Assembly (NCBI GenBank): GCA_963675435.1
Contig: OY776216.1
Location: 4,092,001-4,156,000, forward strand
Length of the DNA: 64,000 nt
Direction of reading: 5' to 3'
DNA from: Saccharicrinis sp963675435
Lineage (GTDB): Bacteria; Bacteroidota; Bacteroidia; Bacteroidales; Marinilabiliaceae
A model generated the notes under the pieces. It made no database searches. It had not been told where the DNA came from and saw only the letters and a program-made list of their open reading frames with translations. The translations under genes were made by a program, and so were the position numbers. Positions 17,593 through 25,760 of the stretch are shown here, one piece after another; position 1 is the first letter of the stretch; each line of letters begins with the position of its first letter.

Positions 17593-18162
17593 TCATTTGT
17601 TCCATGTAACAAACAAGTTCTTTAAAAAGGATACTTTTTCATTTTCATTCCATTTATCCGTGTTTGAAATGGAGAAATTACTTGTAAATCCTTTATGCTC
17701 ACCAATAAGAAAATAGGTATCCAAATTTACACTTTCCATTTGTCCAAAAATTCGGTAAACCATAAAGTTTTTGATACTATCCTGATCCAATAACTGTCTT
17801 TGCAATCCATAGGTATCCAAAAAGTATTTGGAATCCCACTCGTAATATGCTTTAACAAACTCTGTCCCCACCTTCATTCCATCCACATTAAATTCGTATT
17901 TATCAATTTTTCCAAAAGCAATAGCTATTAAAATAGAATCCTGATTTTGAAAATACTGTTGCCTACTGTTAGAGTTATAATTGGTCTTTTCCCACTTACC
18001 CGGAATTTTAACTGAGCCATATGGAAATACAAAATATTCAGTTTCGTTTTTTGCTTCATTATATTCACTACCAACAATTGTACTTGTTCTTTGAGTAGCA
18101 CAGCTGGCAAAAATGGTTAGCACAATAAATAGAGTTAATAGATTATTCAAGTATGTTTTCAT
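17593..18162 (-). CDS. Hypothetical lipoprotein
   Basis: A 189-residue protein with a lipoprotein signal peptide (LLTLFIVLTIFASC, lipidated Cys about residue 22). I recognise no family in the mature part, which is polar and aromatic-rich (EYFVFPYGSVKIPGKWEKT, KVGTEFVKAYYEWDSKYF) and looks like a compact beta/alpha domain. It is convergent with the AraC/TolB regulator and separated from the nuclease gene by 238 bp without other features. It lies at the edge of the IS-rich island. Confidence 0.7.
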   Translation of the reverse strand: MKTYLNNLLTLFIVLTIFASCATQRTSTIVGSEYNEAKNETEYFVFPYGSVKIPGKWEKTNYNSNSRQQYFQNQDSILIAIAFGKIDKYEFNVDGMKVGTEFVKAYYEWDSKYFLDTYGLQRQLLDQDSIKNFMVYRIFGQMESVNLDTYFLIGEHKGFTSNFSISNTDKWNENEKVSFLKNLFVTWNK

Positions 18163-18400
18163 TGTTTTGGGGGTTGTGTAAATATTTTAGCTACAAATTA
18201 ATCAAAATATTAGTTTTATAATATATTGACTTCTATAACAATAATTGAAATTCCTAACTTGTTTAATTCATTTGATGTTCCATTTTTATTAATGTGAATC
18301 AAGTGTTAGATTTATACTATTCAAAAGGCATATCAATAATATGACGATGATTATCGAAGATACTAACCTAGCAGAATGAGTCAACTAACTTATACTTTAT

Positions 18401-19261
18401 TTAGTTATTCGCCTCTTTATATTTAATATCAATAGGAGAGGCTCTTGAAATCATATGAATTAATTTGCCTAAATTAACAGTTTCACGATTATTTTCGGAT
18501 AATAAAATTCCATAAAATATAAATCCGTCATATTCTACTGCACATGCATATTCAGGAGATAAATAGTCGGTAATTAACGTTTTTCTAATTGCCAGTTCTT
18601 TTCCATTAAATTCTAAAATTTCAATTTTAGATTCAATTACCTCATAATTATCTTTTAGCATCTCAGTTTGATTTTCCAGCAATTTAACTTTTGAAATATT
18701 ATCTACTTTAGTATTCCAAATATTAAAATAAATGAATTCTTTTTCTCGCCATGCTTTATCGAAATCAAAACCTTTTCTATAACTAAAAGCTAAATTACCA
18801 AAACGACTTGTACTATCAATTACCCAGCCAAAAGCTGGAGTCAATAAAACTCCAAACTCGTCAACATAAGGAATTGCTAAATATCCTTGAAATTCTTTTA
18901 ATTTTTCAAGAGATAATATATCTAGAAGAATTTGAGATGGGTCATTTTCTGCACGTTCATAAGCTAGCTTTGAATATCCATGTTGAGTAACTAATATACC
19001 TTCATTTGCCCCAATATCATTAGCCATCGAAATAAATTCTTCAACACTCTTCACATCAATTTTCTTTGAATAATACTTAGCATCAATTAAGGTTATAAAC
19101 TCCGTCTCATTAATAATTCTTTTTACAATAATGTCACATTGTCTTGCACCTTTAGAGTACTTACCCAATAATTTACTATTAAATATACATTCTGAGTCTA
19201 TAAAACATTCTTTTATATTCGTAAATACATATTTCTCGTATTCTTTCCAATCCATATCCAT
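18401..19261 (-). CDS. Mrr-like restriction endonuclease-fold protein
   Basis: A 286-residue protein whose N-terminal 110 residues look like an Mrr_cat/type IV restriction nuclease: D43 in ARQCDIIV, D60-A61-K62 in TLIDAKYY, and the typical follow-up VTQHGYSKLAYERAE at 91-105. The lysine-containing signature is DAK where Mrr proteins more often have QxK or ExK. The C-terminal 170 residues (with a YDGFIFYGILLSE strand) match no domain I know and may recognise the substrate. Two ATGs open the frame (M1, M3). It lies between a lipoprotein gene and IS-A, consistent with a mobile defence gene. A function against modified or foreign DNA is inference. Confidence 0.65.
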   Translation of the reverse strand: MDMDWKEYEKYVFTNIKECFIDSECIFNSKLLGKYSKGARQCDIIVKRIINETEFITLIDAKYYSKKIDVKSVEEFISMANDIGANEGILVTQHGYSKLAYERAENDPSQILLDILSLEKLKEFQGYLAIPYVDEFGVLLTPAFGWVIDSTSRFGNLAFSYRKGFDFDKAWREKEFIYFNIWNTKVDNISKVKLLENQTEMLKDNYEVIESKIEILEFNGKELAIRKTLITDYLSPEYACAVEYDGFIFYGILLSENNRETVNLGKLIHMISRASPIDIKYKEANN

Positions 19262-19361
19262 TCAATGCTTTAAAAATTTGTGCCCCACATCTCCAAAATA
19301 AAAACTTTATAATATAATTATTTCCCTTAATGGCTAATGTAAGTATATTTTTATTCACTAG

Positions 19362-20752
19362 TGTCCGGTAAAAAGTAACCGGGCAGAACATTTTCACGAA
19401 CTACCCGGTTTGTCTACTTTTGAGTTACCACACAAAAAAGTAAGACATGGGTAAAAGTACAAATTTTAGCGGACAGCCTATATTTAATCAGCTGTTAACG
19501 TTCATTGACAAGAGTGAGATTAGAAAAATAGCGAAGAAACATGGTAGCGAACACTATGTGAAGAAGTTCACGACCTATAATCATTTGGTTGTTATGCTTT
19601 TTGTCGTGTTTGAAGGTTATCATTCGATACGGGAAGTAATACTAGGTTTACTCGCCAATGCACACAAACTGTCTCATCTGGGATTAAGTTACCTGGTAAA
19701 ACGAAGTACCTTTTCAGAAGCGAACAAACGGCGCAATAGCAGTGTATTCGAGGATATTTACATGACAGTGTATAAAAAGCATTCTTCAAGTTTAGCGGAC
19801 AGCCGCCTAAGCGACGCCGATTTAAAGCGGCTGTACATTATGGATTCGTCGACTATATCCCTTTTCAAAGACATCTTAAAAGGAGTTGGTCGCAATCCCA
19901 AAAGCGGCAAGAAGAAAGGTGGCATTAAGGCGCACACCATAATCAAAGCAACGGAAAATGTGCCCTGTCTGATAAGATATAGCGAAGCGGCACGGCACGA
20001 TCATATGTTTTTGGAGGAAGTCATGAACCTGCCTTCGGGCTCGATCATTACATTTGATAAAGGATATGTTGATTACGCCCGCTACGAAGCATTTTCCGGG
20101 AAATCTATATGGTATGTGACCCGTTTGAAGGACAATGCCCAATATGAGGCAAGGGAGGAATTTGATATTCCCGACGATGCGCATTCTGGTGTCCTAAAAG
20201 ACGAAGAAGTGATCCTTCGTTATGGAGAAAACAAAGAACAGGAACACCGGGCAAGAAGAATTGCTTATTGGGACAGCGAAAACCAACGCCTGTTTGAGTT
20301 TATAACCAATAATTTTGACTTGGCAGCAGAAAAGATTGCACTTATCTATAAAAAGCGTTGGCAAATAGAACTGCTATTTAAGCAGCTAAAGCAAAACTTC
20401 CCTCTAAAATATTTTTTAGGAGACAATGAAAATGCAATCGAAATACAGATATGGGCAGCAATGCTTGCCAACCTATTGATTACCTTAATAAAGAGCAAAG
20501 TTAAACGTAGCTGGGCATTTTCAAATTTGGTGTCCATAATTAGGCAACAACTAATGAATTATATCAATATTTACTCGTTTCTTGAAAATCCAGAGAAGAG
20601 TTGGCTTATAGTAATAAAAGAAGACAGATACAAATACCAAAATTCGCTATTCCCTGATATATAGGGGGCTTACTTTTGAAAAACGAAAATGTTGACATTG
20701 AATATCAGCATCTTGGATATAGATAATTAATAATATTCCGATTTACCGGACA
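19362..20752 (+). mobile_element. Insertion sequence IS-A (IS4 family)
   Basis: A 1391-bp element with 11-bp terminal inverted repeats TGTCCGGTAAA (19362-19372) and TTTACCGGACA (20742-20752), carrying one DDE transposase gene. The interior is richer in G+C than the flanks, suggesting recent arrival. No direct target duplication abuts both ends; the left flank TATTCACTAG (19352-19361) recurs only at 22405-22414. Confidence 0.85.
19447..20664 (+). CDS. IS4 family transposase with DUF4372 N-terminus
   Basis: A 405-residue DDE transposase. Residues 1-75 match the DUF4372 helix-turn-helix region found in this IS4 subgroup (GQPIFNQLLTFIDKSEIRKIAKKHG). The catalytic triad can be placed at D133 (IMDSSTISLF), Asp in ITFDKGYVDYARYEAF, and Glu in YKKRWQIELLFKQLKQN, the Y-(2)-R-(3)-E-(6)-K signature of IS4. 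The frame is intact and fills the element, so the IS is probably active. Its codon use (AGC, GCC, CGC runs) differs from adjacent AT-rich genes. Confidence 0.93.
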   Translation: MGKSTNFSGQPIFNQLLTFIDKSEIRKIAKKHGSEHYVKKFTTYNHLVVMLFVVFEGYHSIREVILGLLANAHKLSHLGLSYLVKRSTFSEANKRRNSSVFEDIYMTVYKKHSSSLADSRLSDADLKRLYIMDSSTISLFKDILKGVGRNPKSGKKKGGIKAHTIIKATENVPCLIRYSEAARHDHMFLEEVMNLPSGSIITFDKGYVDYARYEAFSGKSIWYVTRLKDNAQYEAREEFDIPDDAHSGVLKDEEVILRYGENKEQEHRARRIAYWDSENQRLFEFITNNFDLAAEKIALIYKKRWQIELLFKQLKQNFPLKYFLGDNENAIEIQIWAAMLANLLITLIKSKVKRSWAFSNLVSIIRQQLMNYINIYSFLENPEKSWLIVIKEDRYKYQNSLFPDI

Positions 20753-20771
20753 ACAATGATTTTTATTATTC

Positions 20772-22355
20772 ACTGATGTTTCCCATGTTATTTAAGCTGC
20801 ATTTGAAAGCTGCATTTCTATTAGCCTGAAGATTTTATTGTCCTCAGGCTTATTTTTTATCAGATTGGTAATTAGTTCATTAAAATCACTATCAATAATC
20901 TCAGCAATCATATGTAATAGTTCCAGAATAAATCCCCATATTCTCATGGATATAGTAAGTTCTGTAGTATTATCGCATACCTTTTCAAATAAACCGCCCA
21001 TTGTTTCATATGCATCGAACCTCTTTGCCAAACTAAATACATTGTATTCAATCATAGCTAGTGATACATCAGCTATTTGCGCATCAAAGTCTTGGGATTG
21101 TGATTTGCCCAAGGAAAAGTATTGTTTTGATTCTTTAAAGAAAACTTCTATGCTCCACCTGATACTATATATTTCATAAGCACTCAGTATGCCCAGCTTA
21201 GTATTGGTAGTCGCCAACAGGTGCCACTTGCCATGCTTACTTGTTTTGCAGAAAAATAGCTTTAGTGGTATTGATTTGTACTCAACAATAACCTCGGCAC
21301 AAAATAGGTTTAATGCTTTTTCTTTCTTTACCTTTTTTCTGCGCTTTACTAATTGGGTAAGCTCTTTAGCTGTATACAATTCGCCATTGAAGCTATATTT
21401 TGCTTTTGCCATTTTTACCATACCAACTATATGTATTCCTTTATTTAATGACAAAACGGCTTTCAATATGGATTCACAGAAAAACCAACTATCCATAAGT
21501 ACATAGTGTACTTCAAACTTTTGTTTGACAGCTCTTTTAATCATAGATATAGCTGTAGATATTTTATCATCAATCAATTCTTGTTCGCGCAAATAACCGC
21601 ATGAATCTTTTTCTCTTTTTTTTGAATATTGAGCTTTTCTTTGTTTAACCATCAGTCCAAATGGAGTTTTCTCGTTTTTGCCTTTTTCTTTGTGTAGGCT
21701 AAAATCTAATGAGAAGAAACTTTTGCCGTCCCAATAGCCAAGAAATAATGCTTTATATCCCCAGAACCTACAATTTTTCACATGTGACCATATCTTACCA
21801 ATATGCTCTGTTTTATAGGTTGATTTTTCAAAATCAGTATCGTCTATTATTAAACATTTGTTAAACTCCTTATTTGTTGCGCTTGTGCTTGTGGTCCGCT
21901 TTAGCAATTTGATATTACATTTGGTTAAGAGGCTTCTCCAATTGATATTGCTATCATTTTTTAGCCTATAAAAAGTATTCTTACTAGCTTCTATGCTGCG
22001 TGATAAAGGATGTTTGGTGTACCGGTATACGTTCGAGAGTGAGTATAGTGGAAACAACAACAAAGCCAGCAATAAATCACCTTTTTGGAAAGTACATTGA
22101 GGCATATTATCAACTCCCAGATTCAACCTATTCAGATGCAATGACTGATATAATTCCATTATTCTATTAATTCCTTTTTCACTTGAGGTGAAAAAGCTGT
22201 TTGTCTCCGAAAAAACTTTTGTACTTTTACTCATGAAGCATGGTTTTTTATTGATATCGCACCACTAAAATACTGAATATTAGTGGATTAATAAAATTAA
22301 TCATGCTTCTTTTTGTTTGATTTACAATGTTTTAACACACTTGGGAAACATCAGT
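20772..22355 (-). mobile_element. Insertion sequence IS-B (IS4-like DDE)
   Basis: A 1584-bp element with perfect 14-bp terminal inverted repeats ACTGATGTTTCCCA (20772-20785) and its complement (22342-22355), flanked by a 5-bp direct repeat TATTC (20767-20771 and 22356-22360). It holds one intact transposase gene on the minus strand and lies only 19 bp from the right end of IS-A. Confidence 0.88.
20792..22234 (-). CDS. IS4-superfamily DDE transposase
   Basis: A 480-residue transposase. The triad is visible as Asp131/132 in CLIIDDTDFEKS, Asp in HYVLMDSWFFCES, and Glu in YSIRWSIEVFFKESKQY, matching the IS4-type Y-(2)-R-(3)-E-(6)-K pattern. The N-terminus (GINRIMELYQSLHLNRLN) and basic middle (KRRKKVKKEK) fit DNA-binding parts. 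The frame is full length. It differs clearly from the IS-A transposase in sequence and in terminal repeats, so the two adjacent elements are unrelated insertions. Confidence 0.88.
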   Translation of the reverse strand: MSKSTKVFSETNSFFTSSEKGINRIMELYQSLHLNRLNLGVDNMPQCTFQKGDLLLALLLFPLYSLSNVYRYTKHPLSRSIEASKNTFYRLKNDSNINWRSLLTKCNIKLLKRTTSTSATNKEFNKCLIIDDTDFEKSTYKTEHIGKIWSHVKNCRFWGYKALFLGYWDGKSFFSLDFSLHKEKGKNEKTPFGLMVKQRKAQYSKKREKDSCGYLREQELIDDKISTAISMIKRAVKQKFEVHYVLMDSWFFCESILKAVLSLNKGIHIVGMVKMAKAKYSFNGELYTAKELTQLVKRRKKVKKEKALNLFCAEVIVEYKSIPLKLFFCKTSKHGKWHLLATTNTKLGILSAYEIYSIRWSIEVFFKESKQYFSLGKSQSQDFDAQIADVSLAMIEYNVFSLAKRFDAYETMGGLFEKVCDNTTELTISMRIWGFILELLHMIAEIIDSDFNELITNLIKNKPEDNKIFRLIEMQLSNAA

Positions 22356-22474
22356 TATTCATTAAACAATCTAACTTTAAATTCAAGCATTCAGTAAGTT
22401 GTCATATTCACTAGTTCATAGAAAATAAATCAGGATAATTACTCTAGCACTTTTTTTCAATGATAGTTTCCTAT

Positions 22475-22487
22475 TATATTTGCGGCC
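22475..22487 (+). promoter_or_regulatory. Promoter box for the ABC-F gene
   Basis: TATATTTGCGGCC lies 19 bp before the ATG and matches TAnnTTTG; the run TTTGCGGCC is shared with 12310-12318. Confidence 0.5.
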
Positions 22488-22505
22488 AAATTTTTATTTA
22501 AGCTG

Positions 22506-24149
22506 ATGATTTCAATAGATGCATTAACGGTGGAGTTTGGAGCAACCACTCTTTTTAAAAATATTTCGTTTGTTATTAACGAAAAAGACAGAATTGCTCT
22601 AATGGGCAAAAATGGCGCGGGAAAATCAACATTGCTAAAGATTATTGCAGGAGCGCAATCTCCTCAAGGCGGTCGTGTTTCGGTACCTAAAGAAAGGGTT
22701 GTAGCCTATCTTCCACAGCACTTAATGAATAAAAGTAACCGTTCAGTATTTGACGAAGCCTCGCAAGCTTTTAGCCATATTTTTGATATGCAAAAAGAAA
22801 TTGAGGTACTGAATCAGGAACTTACTACACGTACCGATTATGAATCTGACAGTTACTATGCTCTAATTGAAAAGGTTTCTACTCTTAGCGAAAAGTTCTA
22901 TGCTATTGAAGAAACTAACTTTGATGCTGATGTTGAAAAAGTATTGTTTGGTTTGGGATTCACCCGTGAAGATTTTAGTAAGTCAACGGAGACATTTAGT
23001 GGTGGTTGGAGAATGCGTATTGAGCTTGCTAAAATTCTTTTACAGAAACCCGATTTAATTTTATTGGATGAGCCCACTAACCACTTGGATATTGAATCCA
23101 TTCAATGGTTAGAAGAGTTCTTAATTTCATGTAGAAAAGCGGTTGTGGTTATTAGTCACGACAGGGCCTTTGTTGACAATATAACCACTAGAACCATTGA
23201 GGTAACCATGGGGCGTATTTACGATTACAAAGTAAATTACAGTCGCTATCTCGAGTTACGAGAAGAAAGAAGAGAGCAACAATTAAAACAATACAACGAT
23301 CAGCAAAAAATGATTGCTGAAAACAAAGAATTTATTGAACGCTTTAAAGGAACCTATTCTAAAACCCTCCAAGTACAATCAAGAGTTAAAATGCTTGAAA
23401 AACTTGAGATTATTGAGGTTGACGAAGTAGATAACAGTGCATTAAAACTAAAGTTCCCTCCTTCACCCCGCTCAGGTAATTATCCTGTAATTGCTACCAA
23501 TGTAGCCAAAACATACGATAATCATTTGGTGTATAAAGAAGCCAGTCTTACTATAGAAAGAGGGGAAAAAGTTGCTTTCGTAGGAAAAAACGGTGAAGGT
23601 AAATCTACACTCGTTAAATCCATTATGGGTGAAATCAATTTTGATGGAGAGATTCAGTTAGGGCACAATACCATGATTGGGTATTTTGCACAAAATCAGG
23701 CTTCATTACTTGATGAAGAATTATCTGTATTTGATACCATTGATGAAGTAGCAAAGGGTGATGCTCGCACAAAAATAAAAGACATTCTTGGGGCCTTTAT
23801 GTTCAGCGGAGATGATACCACTAAAAAGGTAAAAGTATTATCCGGAGGTGAACGCACCCGTTTAGCCATGATAAAACTATTGCTTGAGCCAGTCAACTTA
23901 CTAATACTCGATGAGCCCACCAACCATCTTGATTTAAAAACCAAGGATATTCTGAAAAGTGCTTTAAAAGCGTATGACGGCACCCTTATTTTGGTGTCTC
24001 ACGATAGAGATTTTCTGGATGGTTTAGCTGAAAAAGTTTATGAATTTGGCAATAAAAAAGTGAAAGAACATCTTGGTGATATCAACCACTTCTTAGAAAC
24101 TAAGAAGATGAATAATTTGAAAGAAATTGAACGACAAGTAAAAGCTTAA
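22506..24149 (+). CDS. ABC-F family ATPase
   Basis: A 547-residue soluble protein with two ABC modules and no membrane part, the ABC-F layout (EttA/Uup/YbiT) of ribosome-associated translation factors. Module 1 has GKNGAGKST, FSGGWRMR and LILLDEPTNHLD; module 2 has GKNGEGKST, LSGGERTR and LLILDEPTNHLD. The linker between them (about 240-310) is charged and helical, the P-site tRNA interaction motif region. Whether it is a housekeeping or resistance-type member cannot be decided. The stop codon overlaps the target duplication of IS-C, so the protein is intact but its terminator now lies 1.5 kb away, beyond the insertion. Confidence 0.93.
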   Translation: MISIDALTVEFGATTLFKNISFVINEKDRIALMGKNGAGKSTLLKIIAGAQSPQGGRVSVPKERVVAYLPQHLMNKSNRSVFDEASQAFSHIFDMQKEIEVLNQELTTRTDYESDSYYALIEKVSTLSEKFYAIEETNFDADVEKVLFGLGFTREDFSKSTETFSGGWRMRIELAKILLQKPDLILLDEPTNHLDIESIQWLEEFLISCRKAVVVISHDRAFVDNITTRTIEVTMGRIYDYKVNYSRYLELREERREQQLKQYNDQQKMIAENKEFIERFKGTYSKTLQVQSRVKMLEKLEIIEVDEVDNSALKLKFPPSPRSGNYPVIATNVAKTYDNHLVYKEASLTIERGEKVAFVGKNGEGKSTLVKSIMGEINFDGEIQLGHNTMIGYFAQNQASLLDEELSVFDTIDEVAKGDARTKIKDILGAFMFSGDDTTKKVKVLSGGERTRLAMIKLLLEPVNLLILDEPTNHLDLKTKDILKSALKAYDGTLILVSHDRDFLDGLAEKVYEFGNKKVKEHLGDINHFLETKKMNNLKEIERQVKA

Positions 24150-24151
24150 TT

Positions 24152-25614
24152 AGTCATACCTGAAAAAGTACTATTCTTTGAGATTTAATTTGTTTTCAGA
24201 GAATAGTAGTTTTCTAAAAATAAGGTTTTAAATAAGACAAAAAGAAATTGCTCTTTAATTCTATTGAGCATTTTCTTTAAATTAAATCCAGTACCAGCTA
24301 AAATGGTATTTATTTTATCTCCATTGACCCCTTTTAAATAATTCCTTAACATTCTGTGGTCATGTTTTATATGACCAATAACTGGTTCTATACCAGCCCT
24401 TGCCCTAAATCGTTTTCGTGCTTTTTGCTTTTCATATTGAGTAGCTCCCTTTTTAGGAGCTGTAGGCGATATTATCTCAACGCCGTTAATATTTTTCTTT
24501 CCTCTGTACCCCCTGTCTACAATTCCAACTTTGGGAATGCTCTCTGTCAAATATTCTGTTTGCTTAAGATGGGCTTCAAGGGTATGTCCATCGTATGGGT
24601 TGCTTTCAAAGGCGATAGCACCGACTACTATTTTTGAAGTTTTGGTTAGTACAATTCCTGATTTATTTCCGAACTCAAATTTCTTTGCTTCTTTTCCTTT
24701 TGCAATACAATTAACTTCTGGTTCATGGATACTGTATATTTTATTCTGATCCCCTTTTTTCTGCATTAAGATTTTGTTGAGAATAACAAAGAGTCCTTCA
24801 TATTTTATTTTTTGTGCCGAATTAAATTGTCTTTCAATATCCCTGACCTGGCGACCTGCTATGGTCTTTATTCTTCGTAAGGCTGCTTTAGCTTTCTTTC
24901 TTCGTTTGGGATGGCTGTGGAAACGCTGATCTATCATTAACTGTTTTAAAGTTCGAGTATAACTCTGACGTAATGTTATTCCCTCTTGTTTAGCTATCGT
25001 ATTAACTTTTTCTATGATGCGCTTATGTAACTTTGCATCTGTTGGGTAAGTGATATTCTTTTCTTGAACTGTACTGTCTATTAACACCTCTTTCTCTTGA
25101 GCCTCTTTGCCAAAAAGTTGAACTGAAATTTTTAGCAGTTTTTCAGCGCCTTCTTCTCCTATGCGTTTTCTAAAATGAATAAATTCAGTTGGATCAAAAG
25201 GTTTTTCGGTCTGAAAAACTTTCTCCCCACTAAAATATTGCCAATAAGGATTTTCGATCCACCTATCAATAATCACTTCATCGCTAAGGTTATAGATATG
25301 CTTTAGTAAAAGTAAACCTATTACGCTACGGATGGGAACCGATGGCCGTCCAAAGTCTGAATAATAAACTGAGAAATCGGATTCAATCTTATCCCAATCA
25401 ATGTGTTTAGACAAAACACATAGTTCGTGCTTTAGATTAATAAACTTTTCTAGAGGTGTATCAAAAATACTCAACTGTGGGGTATTGTCTTGTTTTCCAA
25501 CCATATCTGCAAGCTTTATGACTAAAATACACATTTGCTTGCAGATTTATAAACTTAAGTACAAATGCTTATGAACTGGTTATCAACAACCTATTCCATT
25601 TTTAAGGGTAAACT
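24152..25614 (-). mobile_element. Insertion sequence IS-C (IS5 family)
   Basis: A 1463-bp element bounded by imperfect inverted repeats (AGTCATACCTGAAAAAG at the left; AGTTTACCCTTAAAAAT read inward from the right) and flanked by a 4-bp direct repeat AATT (24148-24151 and 25615-25618). It carries one minus-strand transposase gene. The left duplication overlaps the ABC-F stop codon. Confidence 0.8.
24185..25534 (-). CDS. IS5 family transposase
   Basis: A 449-residue DDE transposase. The N-terminal part is the DUF772-type region (FGRPSVPIRSVIGLLLLKHIYNLSDEV), then DSTVQEKN with the first Asp, VDRGYRG with the second, and the IS5 signature ARAGIEPVIGHIKHDHRM with the Glu. A long basic insertion (HPKRRKKAKAALRRIKTIAG) lies between the first two. 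A downstream ATG at 25504 (MVGKQDN) may be the true start; the first ten residues look non-homologous. The frame is intact, so the IS could be active. Confidence 0.9.
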   Translation of the reverse strand: MCILVIKLADMVGKQDNTPQLSIFDTPLEKFINLKHELCVLSKHIDWDKIESDFSVYYSDFGRPSVPIRSVIGLLLLKHIYNLSDEVIIDRWIENPYWQYFSGEKVFQTEKPFDPTEFIHFRKRIGEEGAEKLLKISVQLFGKEAQEKEVLIDSTVQEKNITYPTDAKLHKRIIEKVNTIAKQEGITLRQSYTRTLKQLMIDQRFHSHPKRRKKAKAALRRIKTIAGRQVRDIERQFNSAQKIKYEGLFVILNKILMQKKGDQNKIYSIHEPEVNCIAKGKEAKKFEFGNKSGIVLTKTSKIVVGAIAFESNPYDGHTLEAHLKQTEYLTESIPKVGIVDRGYRGKKNINGVEIISPTAPKKGATQYEKQKARKRFRARAGIEPVIGHIKHDHRMLRNYLKGVNGDKINTILAGTGFNLKKMLNRIKEQFLFVLFKTLFLENYYSLKTN

Positions 25615-25627
25615 AATTACTTAGTTA

Positions 25628-25658
25628 TAGTGTACAGCACAAAATGCGCTGTACACTA
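25628..25658 (+). terminator. Displaced ABC-F terminator
   Basis: Perfect 11-bp stem TAGTGTACAGC / GCTGTACACTA with a 9-nt loop, followed by AACTAGTTTTCTTTTC. Removing IS-C and one AATT copy would put it about 12 bp after the ABC-F stop. Confidence 0.7.
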
Positions 25659-25700
25659 ACTAGTTTTCTTTTCTGTTTATACAAATCTGGCTAAAGATAA

Positions 25701-25729
25701 AAAACTACAACCTATATGATTGTAGTTTT
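25701..25729. terminator. Terminator between ABC-F/IS-C and cinA
   Basis: Stem AAAACTACAA / TTGTAGTTTT with a 9-nt loop, A-run on one side and T-run on the other. It lies 32 bp past the cinA stop and can act in both directions. Confidence 0.75.
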
Positions 25730-25760
25730 TGATATTTTTATGATGAACAATCGACACAAA

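Noticed and set aside
19362..22355. Composite transposon formed by IS-A and IS-B
   Set aside because: The elements belong to different IS types with different terminal repeats and no cargo gene lies between them.
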